Source: Caballeronia choica (GTDB lineage: Bacteria; Pseudomonadota; Gammaproteobacteria; Burkholderiales; Burkholderiaceae). From it: a stretch of DNA of 64,000 nucleotides. Where the stretch lies: NCBI RefSeq assembly GCF_001544535.1, contig NZ_FCON02000006.1:81799-145798 (forward strand), in the 5' to 3' direction. This document shows positions 17,824 through 25,465 of the stretch, piece by piece. The notes beneath the pieces are model-generated. The model did not search any database. It worked only from the letters and a program-made list of their open reading frames with translations, and was not told where the DNA came from. Each line of letters starts with the position of its first letter. The stretch's first letter is position 1. A program made the position numbers and the translations under genes.

Positions 17824-17920
17824 CGAGATCACGTGGTTAATTTTAATCGTTAGACAGCGATCACGGCTACCCCGATAGTTTGCAGCAATGCAAAACGCAA
17901 TGCGGAGACAAAGACGATCG
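17824..17920 (+). repeat. Duplicated ~95-bp segment, copy A (upstream of porin)
   Basis: This 97-bp stretch matches 19858-19952 at roughly 70-75% by eye, starting with an identical CGAGATCA and sharing ATCGTT, GACAG, ATAGT and AGCAA blocks. In a common reading frame many differences fall at third codon positions, but copy A has an in-frame TAG. It also contains a perfect inverted repeat TTTGCA-GCAA-TGCAAA at 17879-17894 that copy B lacks. It lies in the 417-bp gap between the LysR gene and the porin. Nothing else was recognised in that gap. Confidence 0.6.
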
Positions 17921-18177
17921 GAAGCCCTCCCATGATTGGCGCTTCAGTTCTGCCTTAAACCCCAATCGCGACAAATTCCAGAATCCTTGAATGCCGGCAT
18001 CCGACGATGTCCGGGAGGTCCCTGCGCGCCTGAAATAGAGGCCGGCGACGAAGGTTTGCCGCAGGCACTACTACTGCCGAAAGTTTCAGGCAACCGAAAG
18101 AGCGCCCGCCACAAAAAAACAAATACGTGGGGTACGAAAAGTTTCGAGTTGGCAATTCTAAATGGAGGGGACTTTTG

Positions 18178-19260
18178 ATGAAGAGGCAGATGTTAGCTGG
18201 TTTGGTGGCCGGGGCGTTTGCGGTTTGTGGACATGCCGAATCGAGTGTAACGCTCTACGGCATTCTCGACACCGCGATTGAGTTCACCAATCATTGGCCA
18301 ACCAATCCCGACCAGCCCTCGGCGTCAGGCAACCGCTGGTCGATGGCGGACGGGGCTCGCTCCGGTGGCTCCCGCTGGGGCTTGACGGGCAATGAGGACC
18401 TCGGAGGGGGTCTTAAGGCGGAATTCCAGTTGGAGAGCGGGTTTCTGGTTCCTAACGGCGCTCTGATGCAGGAATTTTTCGGTCGTAGCGCGTGGCTCGG
18501 TCTGACATCGCCGACGGCTGGCACGCTTCGCTTTGGGCGGCAGTACACGTCCCTCGTGGATGCACTTTACCCGTCGTCGCCTACGGACCTCTCGGGCACA
18601 TATGAACCCGTCGTCGCGGAAGTCGGCGCCAACCTTTGGGAAAGCAACGTCGTCAAATACAAGAACGCTTTCGGGCCGGTGACGCTGATCGGCCACTATT
18701 CCTTTAGCAACCTTGCAGGGCAGTTCTCGAATGGTTCGGGATATGGCGGTGCTGCCTCATTCGATAACGGCACGTTCACCGTAAGCGTGGGATACGACAA
18801 CTTCCATCGCTCGGACGGTGTCGACGGCAGCTATACGCGCTTCGAAAAAGCGGCCATCGGTGTCACGTATTCGACCGCCGCACTCAAGCTCATGGGAGGG
18901 TATCGCTATGGAAAGAATGATCCGCTCGCCGGGTACGCCGCTCGCGACGATTACTTCTGGGTGGGCGCGCGCTACCTGTTCGCGGTCGACAAGACTCTGA
19001 CCGTTGCGTACTACTACGACCGCATCCGCACAGCGACCGGTGCCAATGGCGAGGTGACGAGGCCCGCCAGCCCGCAGCAGGTTATGGCCGTTGGCGATTA
19101 CTTGCTGTCGAAGCGCACCGACCTGTACCTGGTTGTGGGCTATTCGCGGCACTCGGCACTTAACTTTGACTCCTACAACGGAACGGCTGCTGCGTATAGG
19201 ACGGCGTCTTCCGATAGCAGTCAGACCGGCGTGCAGATCGGCATGCGGCATACGTTCTAA
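18178..19260 (+). CDS. Gram-negative porin (OmpC/Porin_4 family)
   Basis: A 360-residue outer-membrane beta-barrel protein. Residues 1-20 are a Sec signal peptide ending CGHA, followed directly by SSVTLYGILDTAIE, the diagnostic first strand of betaproteobacterial porins. The final residue is Phe (MRHTF), the usual outer-membrane assembly signal. Internal GSRWGLTGNEDLGGGLKAEF and FGRQYTS are also family motifs. The ATG at 18178 follows GGAGGGG. It forms a diffusion channel, here probably for the substrate of the gentisate genes that follow. Confidence 0.95.
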   Translation: MKRQMLAGLVAGAFAVCGHAESSVTLYGILDTAIEFTNHWPTNPDQPSASGNRWSMADGARSGGSRWGLTGNEDLGGGLKAEFQLESGFLVPNGALMQEFFGRSAWLGLTSPTAGTLRFGRQYTSLVDALYPSSPTDLSGTYEPVVAEVGANLWESNVVKYKNAFGPVTLIGHYSFSNLAGQFSNGSGYGGAASFDNGTFTVSVGYDNFHRSDGVDGSYTRFEKAAIGVTYSTAALKLMGGYRYGKNDPLAGYAARDDYFWVGARYLFAVDKTLTVAYYYDRIRTATGANGEVTRPASPQQVMAVGDYLLSKRTDLYLVVGYSRHSALNFDSYNGTAAAYRTASSDSSQTGVQIGMRHTF

Positions 19261-19307
19261 GGAACAAGGAGGTCGGACACATCGCTTGACGAATGGTGGC
19301 CTGTTTT

Positions 19308-19339
19308 GAGGGAGGTGCTGCATCGGCGGCGCCTCCCTC
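19308..19339 (+). terminator. Candidate stem-loop downstream of the porin
   Basis: GAGGGAGGTGC and GCGCCTCCCTC form an 11-bp stem with one G-T mismatch around a 10-base loop, 47 bp after the porin stop. No T-run follows on the plus strand, so it could be a weak terminator or an mRNA-stabilising hairpin. Confidence 0.45.
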
Positions 19340-19421
19340 ACGAAAAAGACAGGCATTGAGCTCGCAAGCTGCCGCGTGAATCAAGCCGGTTCCCAATATC
19401 TCCAACATAGAGAAAACCCAA

Positions 19422-19787
19422 ATGAGAGCAGTCGTACAGATTGGATTAGCTGTCGCATTGGCAGTCGCTATCGCACCGTTCGCAGCGTTCGCGCAGGACG
19501 GCAATAGCAGCGGGGTCGTAGCGTCGGCGGACGCAGGCAGCGCACCGAGCGCCAAGTCGGTCAGGGAGGCCAACCGCAGGCTCGCCAAGAGCGTGCGTAC
19601 CGCAATGGCAAAGGCAAAGGGAATCGACATGACGCAACTATTCGTCTACGCGAAGGGCGGCGTTGTGACGTTGTCGGGTTCCGTGCCGAAGAGCAATCAG
19701 GTGGATCGCGCTGGTGAGATCGCCAGGAGCGTTCCGGGAGTTTCGTCGGTCGACAATCGGCTCAGTGTGTATGCAATAGAGCGGTAA
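19422..19787 (+). CDS. BON domain-containing periplasmic protein
   Basis: A 121-residue protein with a Sec signal peptide (residues 1-24, ending AAFA) and one BON domain (about 48-118), recognised by FVYAKGGVVTLSGSVPKSNQVDRAGEIARSV broken over the strand-helix boundary, plus GVSSVDNRLSV. BON domains bind phospholipid surfaces and occur in envelope-stress proteins. Such small BON proteins are common in Burkholderiales. It lies between the porin and the isomerase remnant and has no evident enzymatic link to them. Confidence 0.9.
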   Translation: MRAVVQIGLAVALAVAIAPFAAFAQDGNSSGVVASADAGSAPSAKSVREANRRLAKSVRTAMAKAKGIDMTQLFVYAKGGVVTLSGSVPKSNQVDRAGEIARSVPGVSSVDNRLSVYAIER

Positions 19788-19857
19788 TCGCGAGGTTCGC
19801 TACAAATCGCTATCGCGATGAATGCGCGTTGAGTTCGGATATCCGGTAATCGATTGT

Positions 19858-19952
19858 CGAGATCATGTAGTCGATTTATATCGTTGGACAGTGATTACGG
19901 CAGCGTCGATAGTGGGTAGCAACGCAATACGAGCAGGAGACGAAGATGATCG
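19858..19952 (+). repeat. Duplicated ~95-bp segment, copy B (fused to isomerase remnant)
   Basis: This is the partner of 17824-17920. Here the segment is open in frame as RDHVVDLYRWTVITAASIVG and runs into the maleylpyruvate/maleylacetoacetate isomerase remnant at about 19953. Copy A translated in the same frame gives RDHVVNFNR-stop-TAITATPIV, with 15 of 23 positions equal. Whether the segment is a promoter-operator block or a coding fragment is open. Confidence 0.6.
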
Positions 19953-20133
19953 CTTTTGCCACGGCGACAAGGTCACCATCGCGGACACCTGCCTCGTTCC
20001 TCAGGTGCTCAATGCCCGCAATTTCGATCTGGACATGACTCCCTTTCCTACCTTGCAGCGAACCTCGGATGCGGCGTTGGCACTGCCTGAGTTCGAACGC
20101 GCGATGCCCTCCAACCAGAAGGATTTCGAATGA
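19953..20133 (+). pseudogene. Zeta-class GST (maleylpyruvate/maleylacetoacetate isomerase) C-terminal remnant
   Basis: About 60 codons encode FCHGDKVTIADTCLVPQV followed by ARNFDLDMTPFPTLQR and ALPEFERAMPSNQKDFE. This is the C-terminal helical end of maleylacetoacetate/maleylpyruvate isomerases, glutathione-dependent zeta GSTs of about 212 residues. The thioredoxin domain with the glutathione-binding Ser motif is missing and is replaced by the repeated segment. The TGA overlaps the ATG of the MFS gene (ATGA), so the operon linkage to the gentisate genes is still visible. The remnant cannot be catalytic alone. Confidence 0.8.
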
Positions 20134-21434
20134 ACATCAACCCTCCGCTGACGCCCTCTACGGATGCGCCGTCACATGTCGAGCCGTCAAAGAGCTATGA
20201 ATGGAAGGCCGTCACGCTGATGGCCTTCGGAATGGGGCTGGTCGGCATCGATCGCTTCCTGATCGTGCCGTTGATGCCGGTACTGATGCGCGATCTGAAG
20301 CTCGACTATCAGGATCTCGGCCATATCACCGGAGCATTGGCACTCGCATGGGGGTTGTCGGCGCTCCTGACAGGCAATCTCTCGGACAGGATCGGCTTCA
20401 AGCGAGTCATCGTACCGGCGATGATAGGTTTTTCGTTGCTGGCAGGCCTCGGCGGACTTGCGACGGGGGTCGGCAGCCTGATCGCCATCCGCGCATTCAT
20501 GGGGGTGGCGGAGGGTGCGTTCACGCCGGCGAGCATCATTGCAACCATGGATGCGTCACCGCCGAGCCGGCACGGGCGCAATGTGGGGATCCAGCAAATG
20601 ATGCCGGCCCTGCTTGGGCTCGGTCTCACACCGATCGTGGTGACGCAGCTTCTCAAGGTGATGAACTGGCCATGGATTTTCCTGCTGGTGGCACTTCCGG
20701 GTTTCATCGTCGCGTTCCTTGCACAACGGGTATTGCGCCGGCCGTCGCCGGCTGATATCGCAAAGCACACGGCGACACACGACACTTCCCAACATCGCTG
20801 GTACGAAGTGTTTCGTTATCGCAATGTGCCGCTTGGCATCATATGCATGCTGTGCTGGCTCGCTTGCCAGATCGTCATTGCTGCGCTGTTTCCCAACTAT
20901 CTTGTCGACTATCTGCATCTCGACATGCAGCAGATGGGTTTCGTTCTTTCGTCGCTCGGCTTTGGCGGCGCGATCGGCGCACTCGTGCTGCCGGCGCTGT
21001 CAGACCGCGTCGGCCGCAAGCCCGTCATGCTGCTTTCGGCCGCGGGCGTATTTTTGTCGCTGTGGATCTTCCTGCGAACGGGTGCGGCGCCAGTTCCGTT
21101 GTTCGTCTGCCTGATGGTCGCGATGGGTTGTCTGTATAGCCTGATCACACTGACCGTCGGTCCGGTCGCGGCGGAGGCTGTGCCGGCGCAACTGATGTCC
21201 ACCGCATCGGGCATGATCATCGGTATCGGCGAAGTATTTGGCGGCGGCGCGGCGCCTGCTTATGCGGGCTATCTGGCGAAGCATTTCGGCATCGAACATG
21301 CGGTGACCATGCCGCTCTGGACGATCTGCGCGGGAGCCATCGCAGTCGTAGCGTTGAAGGAAACCGCTCCTGCCCGGATATGCGGTAAGCGCGTGAGCGA
21401 GCCGGGCGAGAAAGGAGGACATGATGTCCGATAA
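20130..21434 (+). CDS. MFS transporter, probable aromatic acid importer
   Basis: A 434-residue major facilitator with about 12 hydrophobic helices. The loop 2-3 motif is GNLSDRIGFKRV and its counterpart in the second half is PALSDRVGRKPVM, both matching the MFS signature GxLaDrxGrkxxl. The N-terminal GMGLVGIDRFLIVPLMP places an Asp and Arg in helix 1. It is translationally coupled to the isomerase remnant upstream and overlaps the gentisate dioxygenase gene by 14 bp, so it most likely imports gentisate or a related hydroxybenzoate by proton symport. Confidence 0.9.
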   Translation: MNINPPLTPSTDAPSHVEPSKSYEWKAVTLMAFGMGLVGIDRFLIVPLMPVLMRDLKLDYQDLGHITGALALAWGLSALLTGNLSDRIGFKRVIVPAMIGFSLLAGLGGLATGVGSLIAIRAFMGVAEGAFTPASIIATMDASPPSRHGRNVGIQQMMPALLGLGLTPIVVTQLLKVMNWPWIFLLVALPGFIVAFLAQRVLRRPSPADIAKHTATHDTSQHRWYEVFRYRNVPLGIICMLCWLACQIVIAALFPNYLVDYLHLDMQQMGFVLSSLGFGGAIGALVLPALSDRVGRKPVMLLSAAGVFLSLWIFLRTGAAPVPLFVCLMVAMGCLYSLITLTVGPVAAEAVPAQLMSTASGMIIGIGEVFGGGAAPAYAGYLAKHFGIEHAVTMPLWTICAGAIAVVALKETAPARICGKRVSEPGEKGGHDVR

Positions 21435-22485
21435 CACCGGCACGGCAGACCTGATGGAGACGTCCGAGCGCGAGGCTTTTTACGAACGAATCGGTCAGAA
21501 GAATCTCGCGCCGCTTTGGACTTCGCTCAACGACCTGATCACGCCCGAGCCTCGCAGCAAATGCGTGCCGGCACACTGGTGCTTCGCGGATGTCCGCGAA
21601 GCGATGATGGAAGCGGGCAGCATCATTACGGCGAAAGAGGCTGAGCGACGCGTGCTGGTGCTGGAGAATCCCGGCCTGCGCGGCGGATCGAAGATCACAA
21701 CCGATCTGTATGCGGGCGTGCAACTCGTCCTGCCCGGCGAAGTTGCGCCTGCTCACCGTCATGCGCAAACGGCCTTGCGTTTTGTGATGGAAGGCGGTGG
21801 CGCCCACACATCGGTGAATGGCGAGCGCACCATGATGAACGAAGGGGACTTCATCATCACGCCACCGATGGCGTGGCACGACCATGGCAATGAAAGCGAC
21901 AGGCCGATCTTCTGGCTCGACGGTCTTGACATACCCATGGTGCAGTTCCTGGATACCTCGTTCGCCGAGCATCTTGGCGAGGACGAGCAACCGATTACGC
22001 GACCCATCGGCGACAGTGATGTCCGCTACGGCGCAAACCTCCTCCCGGTAGATCATCATCCGAACGGCGGCACTTCGCCGATCTTCAACTATCCGTACGC
22101 GCGAACGCGCGAGGCGTTGGAACGGATGCGCCGTACGAATGCGTGGGATCCCTGTCACGGGCTGAAAATGCGGTACGTCAACCCGAGTAACGGCAAGTAT
22201 GCGATGACGACCATGGCAACTTTCATGCAATTGCTGCCTCGGGGCTTTTCCACTGCCGCATACCGTTCCACCGACGCGACAGTCTTTGTGCCTATCGAAG
22301 GACGGGGCCGTAGCCGCATCGGAAAAGACATCATCGTGGAGTGGAGCAAGCGGGATATCTTCGTGGTTCCGTCGTGGCATCAGGTGAGCCACGAGGCTGA
22401 CGAAGACAGCGTATTGTTTTCGTTTTCAGATCGGCCTGTTCAGGAGGCGCTTTATCTGTTCAGGGAGGAGAGGGGGCCAGCGTGA
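21421..22485 (+). CDS. Gentisate 1,2-dioxygenase
   Basis: A 354-residue bicupin that opens gentisate (2,5-dihydroxybenzoate) with O2 to maleylpyruvate. The first cupin carries the Fe(II) site in EVAPAHRHAQTALRFVMEG and PPMAWHDHGNE; the C-terminal cupin (FVPIEGRGRS, VVPSWHQVSHEAD) lacks a full ligand set, as usual. The length agrees with the family (about 345-360). GGAGGA lies ahead of the ATG at 21421; the next codon, ATG at 21424, is an alternative. It is the last gene of the porin-MFS gentisate region. Confidence 0.94.
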   Translation: MMSDNTGTADLMETSEREAFYERIGQKNLAPLWTSLNDLITPEPRSKCVPAHWCFADVREAMMEAGSIITAKEAERRVLVLENPGLRGGSKITTDLYAGVQLVLPGEVAPAHRHAQTALRFVMEGGGAHTSVNGERTMMNEGDFIITPPMAWHDHGNESDRPIFWLDGLDIPMVQFLDTSFAEHLGEDEQPITRPIGDSDVRYGANLLPVDHHPNGGTSPIFNYPYARTREALERMRRTNAWDPCHGLKMRYVNPSNGKYAMTTMATFMQLLPRGFSTAAYRSTDATVFVPIEGRGRSRIGKDIIVEWSKRDIFVVPSWHQVSHEADEDSVLFSFSDRPVQEALYLFREERGPA

Positions 22486-22514
22486 CGCCTTTAGCCTTAC
22501 TGTGTCAGGGTAGG

Positions 22515-22543
22515 CACTTCTTCATCCTTTGCATGAGGAAGTG
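22515..22543. repeat. Imperfect inverted repeat at the IS relic edge
   Basis: CACTTCTTCAT and ATGAGGAAGTG pair 10 of 11 around a 7-base loop. The hairpin sits 30 bp after the gentisate dioxygenase stop and ends right before the transposase relic ATG at 22544, so it may be a terminator for the operon or part of the insertion sequence leader. Confidence 0.4.
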
Positions 22544-22995
22544 ATGGACTGGGAGACGTCGTTCGACGAATATCTGGAACATCTAGGTGAGGCAGTCAGC
22601 ATAGCGATCGCCACTCGGGTTGGTTGGCTATTGTCAGGGGTTGATGCTGCCGATTCGGCGTAGGAGGTGGAGCTGTTGGCGGCACATCTGGAACCTCCGC
22701 GCTTGCGTGCGCGGAATCAATCACTTCATCACTTCGTGTCGAAGTGGAATGGTCTGACGCCACGTTACACGAGCAAGTGCGTCGCTGGGTGCTGCCGCAC
22801 ATGGATTCGGCAAAGAGCTTGTACTGATTTGTCGACCACACGGGCTTCCCGAAGAAGGTCAAGCATCGGTCGGCGTTGGCGCGGGAATACTGTGGGCAAT
22901 TGGGAGGCAGGATAATTGCCAGATGGCCGTGAGCCTGTCGATGGCCACCGAAGAGGTAATCCTGCCGGTGGCTTATCAGCTTTGTTTGCCGATAT
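22544..22995 (+). mobile_element. IS701-family transposase relic (N-terminal part, frameshifted)
   Basis: Reading across three frames gives MDWETSFDEYLEHLGEAV, LLAAHLEPPRLRARNQSLHH, WSDATLHEQVRRWVLPHMD, VDHTGFPKKVKHRSALARE and QMAVSLSMATEEVILPVAY. These are consecutive N-terminal blocks of IS701/DDE_5 transposases, including the first catalytic Asp region (DHTGFPKKG in intact copies). At least four frameshifts and several stops separate the blocks, and the C-terminal two thirds are gone. The element is dead and marks an old insertion after the gentisate operon. Confidence 0.8.
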
Positions 22996-24064
22996 CGGAA
23001 TTATCCGGAACTGACTGGCCGAGAAACTCTAAAGCTTGAATCGTATCCGGGAGAGGCCGCAGAAATTCGAGTCGGGCGACTTGTTCGATGGTCCGTTCAA
23101 CGGTCCAAAACCACGTTGTAAGTCGTTGTTTTTACGTGTGTGTAAGTGTGCAGGATTGTTGGTTTTAACGATGCCAGAAGAATGGCTAAGTCATTGAACT
23201 ATAATAATTAACGGGCCTTTATTCCTATTTTTTTTAAAAGGATGTTGACGCCGATGTAATCGATGGAGTCCACGTCGAGCAAAGACATGGCAATTCCCCC
23301 GCGCCCGCGAACGGGCAAAGATTCAAGGCGCGTATTGTAATGGACTACGCCATCCTAAATAAGCAATCCGGGCATGAATGCAACACGTCGAAAACGGTGT
23401 TAGTCAAGCCTTGAATGCGTCCATGCGATAAGTCTTAAATAGGCTGGATTGGTGGCAAAACTTGACATCGATGTTTCGCGTCATGCGTCCGTCGGATGCG
23501 ACCTTGCGCGGGTGGCGACTGCTCGTTGACCCGTTGATCCACCCGTTGAGGATGGTCGACGTCGCGGTGAGTGATCGGGTCTCGTGGAAAGAGGGTGGCG
23601 TGTACGGCGTGACGGTCCTGCTACCCCAGCATCATCTCGAAACTTCGTGAACTTGATGCTGAGCGTGTTCTCTTCGGCGCCATGCGCGGTAACACATTCC
23701 CCGTTTTGCGCACGAGGTGGGTGACACTCTTCGACAAGACATTGTCCTGGCAGCGCTTAATCACTCACCAAGCGACATACCAGAGAAAGCGGTCTTTCGC
23801 CTGTCCAAAACCGGAAGCCGGTGAGCTCCGCTCCGACGTCACGCGGCAGTCGATAGACAACTCAGCGTCGGGATCAGCGACTCCACCGCGCGCCGAATCC
23901 GGGATCGCATCCGATTGCTCCTGGCAAGCACCTACGCGTTTCGCGGATGCCTGTGGACTGGCCGAATGCCTGCGGCAAACGTCCGTGCTGCCCTATGACT
24001 TCATGGTCGAACCGCCTTCTCTGGAGCCTCGTGCCCGCGCTTGATCGCCAAGCCATCGAGAGAG
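22996..24064. other. Degenerate stretch, no recognisable gene
   Basis: About 1.07 kb with no frame I can assign. The section around 23150-23260 is clearly AT-richer than the rest of the window, with a run of eight or more T. Short open frames (for example 23462-23650) show no family motifs. It reads as insertion-sequence debris between the gentisate and sulfur modules. Confidence 0.5.
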
Positions 24065-24190
24065 ATCTACGATTCAGCGGGCGACGGCATCGTGCGTCTC
24101 ACGGCGCATACCGCCTTCGACGATCCGACCTCGCCGTCCGATGCGCGGCCTCGCCGCAGCATCGAGTTGCGCACGCTGCTGTTTTTCCGA
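24065..24190 (+). pseudogene. CmcJ/NvfI-family oxygenase C-terminal remnant
   Basis: Forty-two codons read IYDSAGDGIVRLTAHTAFDDP, then ARPRRSIELRTLLFF. This resembles the end of CmcJ/NvfI-type 2-oxoglutarate-like oxygenases (KCYDS...VARFTPHTAFxDP...PRESIEVRTLxF). Nothing upstream continues the family in any frame. Assignment is from memory of the motif and moderately sure. Confidence 0.45.
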
Positions 24191-24233
24191 GGTGTTGCCG
24201 GGGGGCAAGCAACACCCCCCGAGCGTCACCGGC

Positions 24234-25439
24234 CTAGAACGTGCGCCCTTCCACCAGGTGCGTCTTCACTCCGTTGAGCACATAGTCGCCGATGACCTTG
24301 GCCTTGTGATGCAGCGGGTTGTGGCTGAAGATCGTGCGCAGGTTGCGCCAGTGCCTGTCGAAGTTATGCTTGCGCGAGGTCGCCGATGCGCCGCCGGCAT
24401 CGAACAGACGCTCGCCCGCTTGCAGCGCCAGCTTGCCCACGATGATCTGCGTGCGCGCCGTTGCGAGTGCGCCTTGCAGCGCGAGTTCGTCCGCCGCCGC
24501 ATCGCCGCGCAGGATCGCATCCGACGAAATCCCGAGCGTGCGTGCGTTGTCGCGCACCAGCACGTCGATGGTGTGGCTGAGTGCCGAGAGCTCGCCCACG
24601 ACCTGCTGGATGAACACGTCCTCGCGGGCCGTCGGCGCGGTGGAGTGCAACACCGGACGGCCATGAGCCGTGACGTAGGCACGCGCATCGGACACGATAT
24701 TGCGCACGATGCCCGCGGCCACCGCCACCAGATGCAGTTGCCGATACGCGCCGCCATGCCGTCCGACGAGCGATGCGTAGCCTTTCGCGACCACTTCGTT
24801 CGGATCGACCTTGACGTCGTCGAACACGACGCTGCCGCTCGCCGTCATGCGCTGGCCCATGCCGTCCCAGTCGTCGAGCACCTCGAGCCCTTTGGAGCGT
24901 ACGGGGATGACCGCCGTCACGCCGTGGCCTTGTTCGTCCACGAGGTTCGTGCGCACGAAGTCGGCGTAAGCGGTGCCGGTCGTGTAGTACTTCTTGCCCG
25001 TAACGCGAAAGTGGTCGCCGTCGCGCCGCAGGACGGTTTCGATCTCGCCCGCGCGCGCCGTGCCTTGTTCGCCCGACGCGCCGCCGAATAGCGCACCCTC
25101 GACGATGCGGCTCACTTGCCGGTCGTGAAAGGGCGTATGCGGCGCGAGGCGCATCGACTCGACCACGTCGAAATGCACGCGCAATGCGTGCGCGACATTG
25201 GATTCGGCGGCGGCCAGCGTCGTGACGACGTGGATCGCGTCTTCGAGGGTGCCGCCGAGTCCGCCGCGTTCGACGGGAATGCGCAGCGCGCCGAGGCCAG
25301 AGCGCCGGAACGCGTCGAAGGCCGAGAAGGGCAGTTCCCGGCGAATTTCGCGTTGGGCCGCGTCGACGCCGATTTCTTCCGCCAGCGCGGGCAGGGTGGC
25401 GAGCGCGTCGGAGAGACGCCTGGAGGGTTCGATGCTCAT
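24234..25439 (-). CDS. SfnB/DszC-like acyl-CoA dehydrogenase-fold sulfur acquisition enzyme
   Basis: A 401-residue protein of the acyl-CoA dehydrogenase superfamily (N-terminal helical domain to about 125, beta domain about 130-235, C-terminal four-helix domain). The C-terminal HNPLHHKAKVIGDY and GLGGTLEDAIHVV are typical of the SfnB/DszC/DnmZ branch, flavin enzymes used to break down sulfur- or nitrogen-containing compounds. It has no Cys and only four Met. It is the last gene of a long minus-strand operon with LLM monooxygenases, TauD and an ABC importer, supporting a sulfur-scavenging role. Electrons would come from a flavin reductase not seen here. Confidence 0.88.
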   Translation of the reverse strand: MSIEPSRRLSDALATLPALAEEIGVDAAQREIRRELPFSAFDAFRRSGLGALRIPVERGGLGGTLEDAIHVVTTLAAAESNVAHALRVHFDVVESMRLAPHTPFHDRQVSRIVEGALFGGASGEQGTARAGEIETVLRRDGDHFRVTGKKYYTTGTAYADFVRTNLVDEQGHGVTAVIPVRSKGLEVLDDWDGMGQRMTASGSVVFDDVKVDPNEVVAKGYASLVGRHGGAYRQLHLVAVAAGIVRNIVSDARAYVTAHGRPVLHSTAPTAREDVFIQQVVGELSALSHTIDVLVRDNARTLGISSDAILRGDAAADELALQGALATARTQIIVGKLALQAGERLFDAGGASATSRKHNFDRHWRNLRTIFSHNPLHHKAKVIGDYVLNGVKTHLVEGRTF

Positions 25440-25465
25440 GTCGGGATTCGCGAAAGATGGGAAGG

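Noticed and set aside
23462-23650. A 62-codon open frame in the degenerate stretch
   Set aside because: No ribosome site, no family motif, and it lies in sequence that is decayed on both sides.
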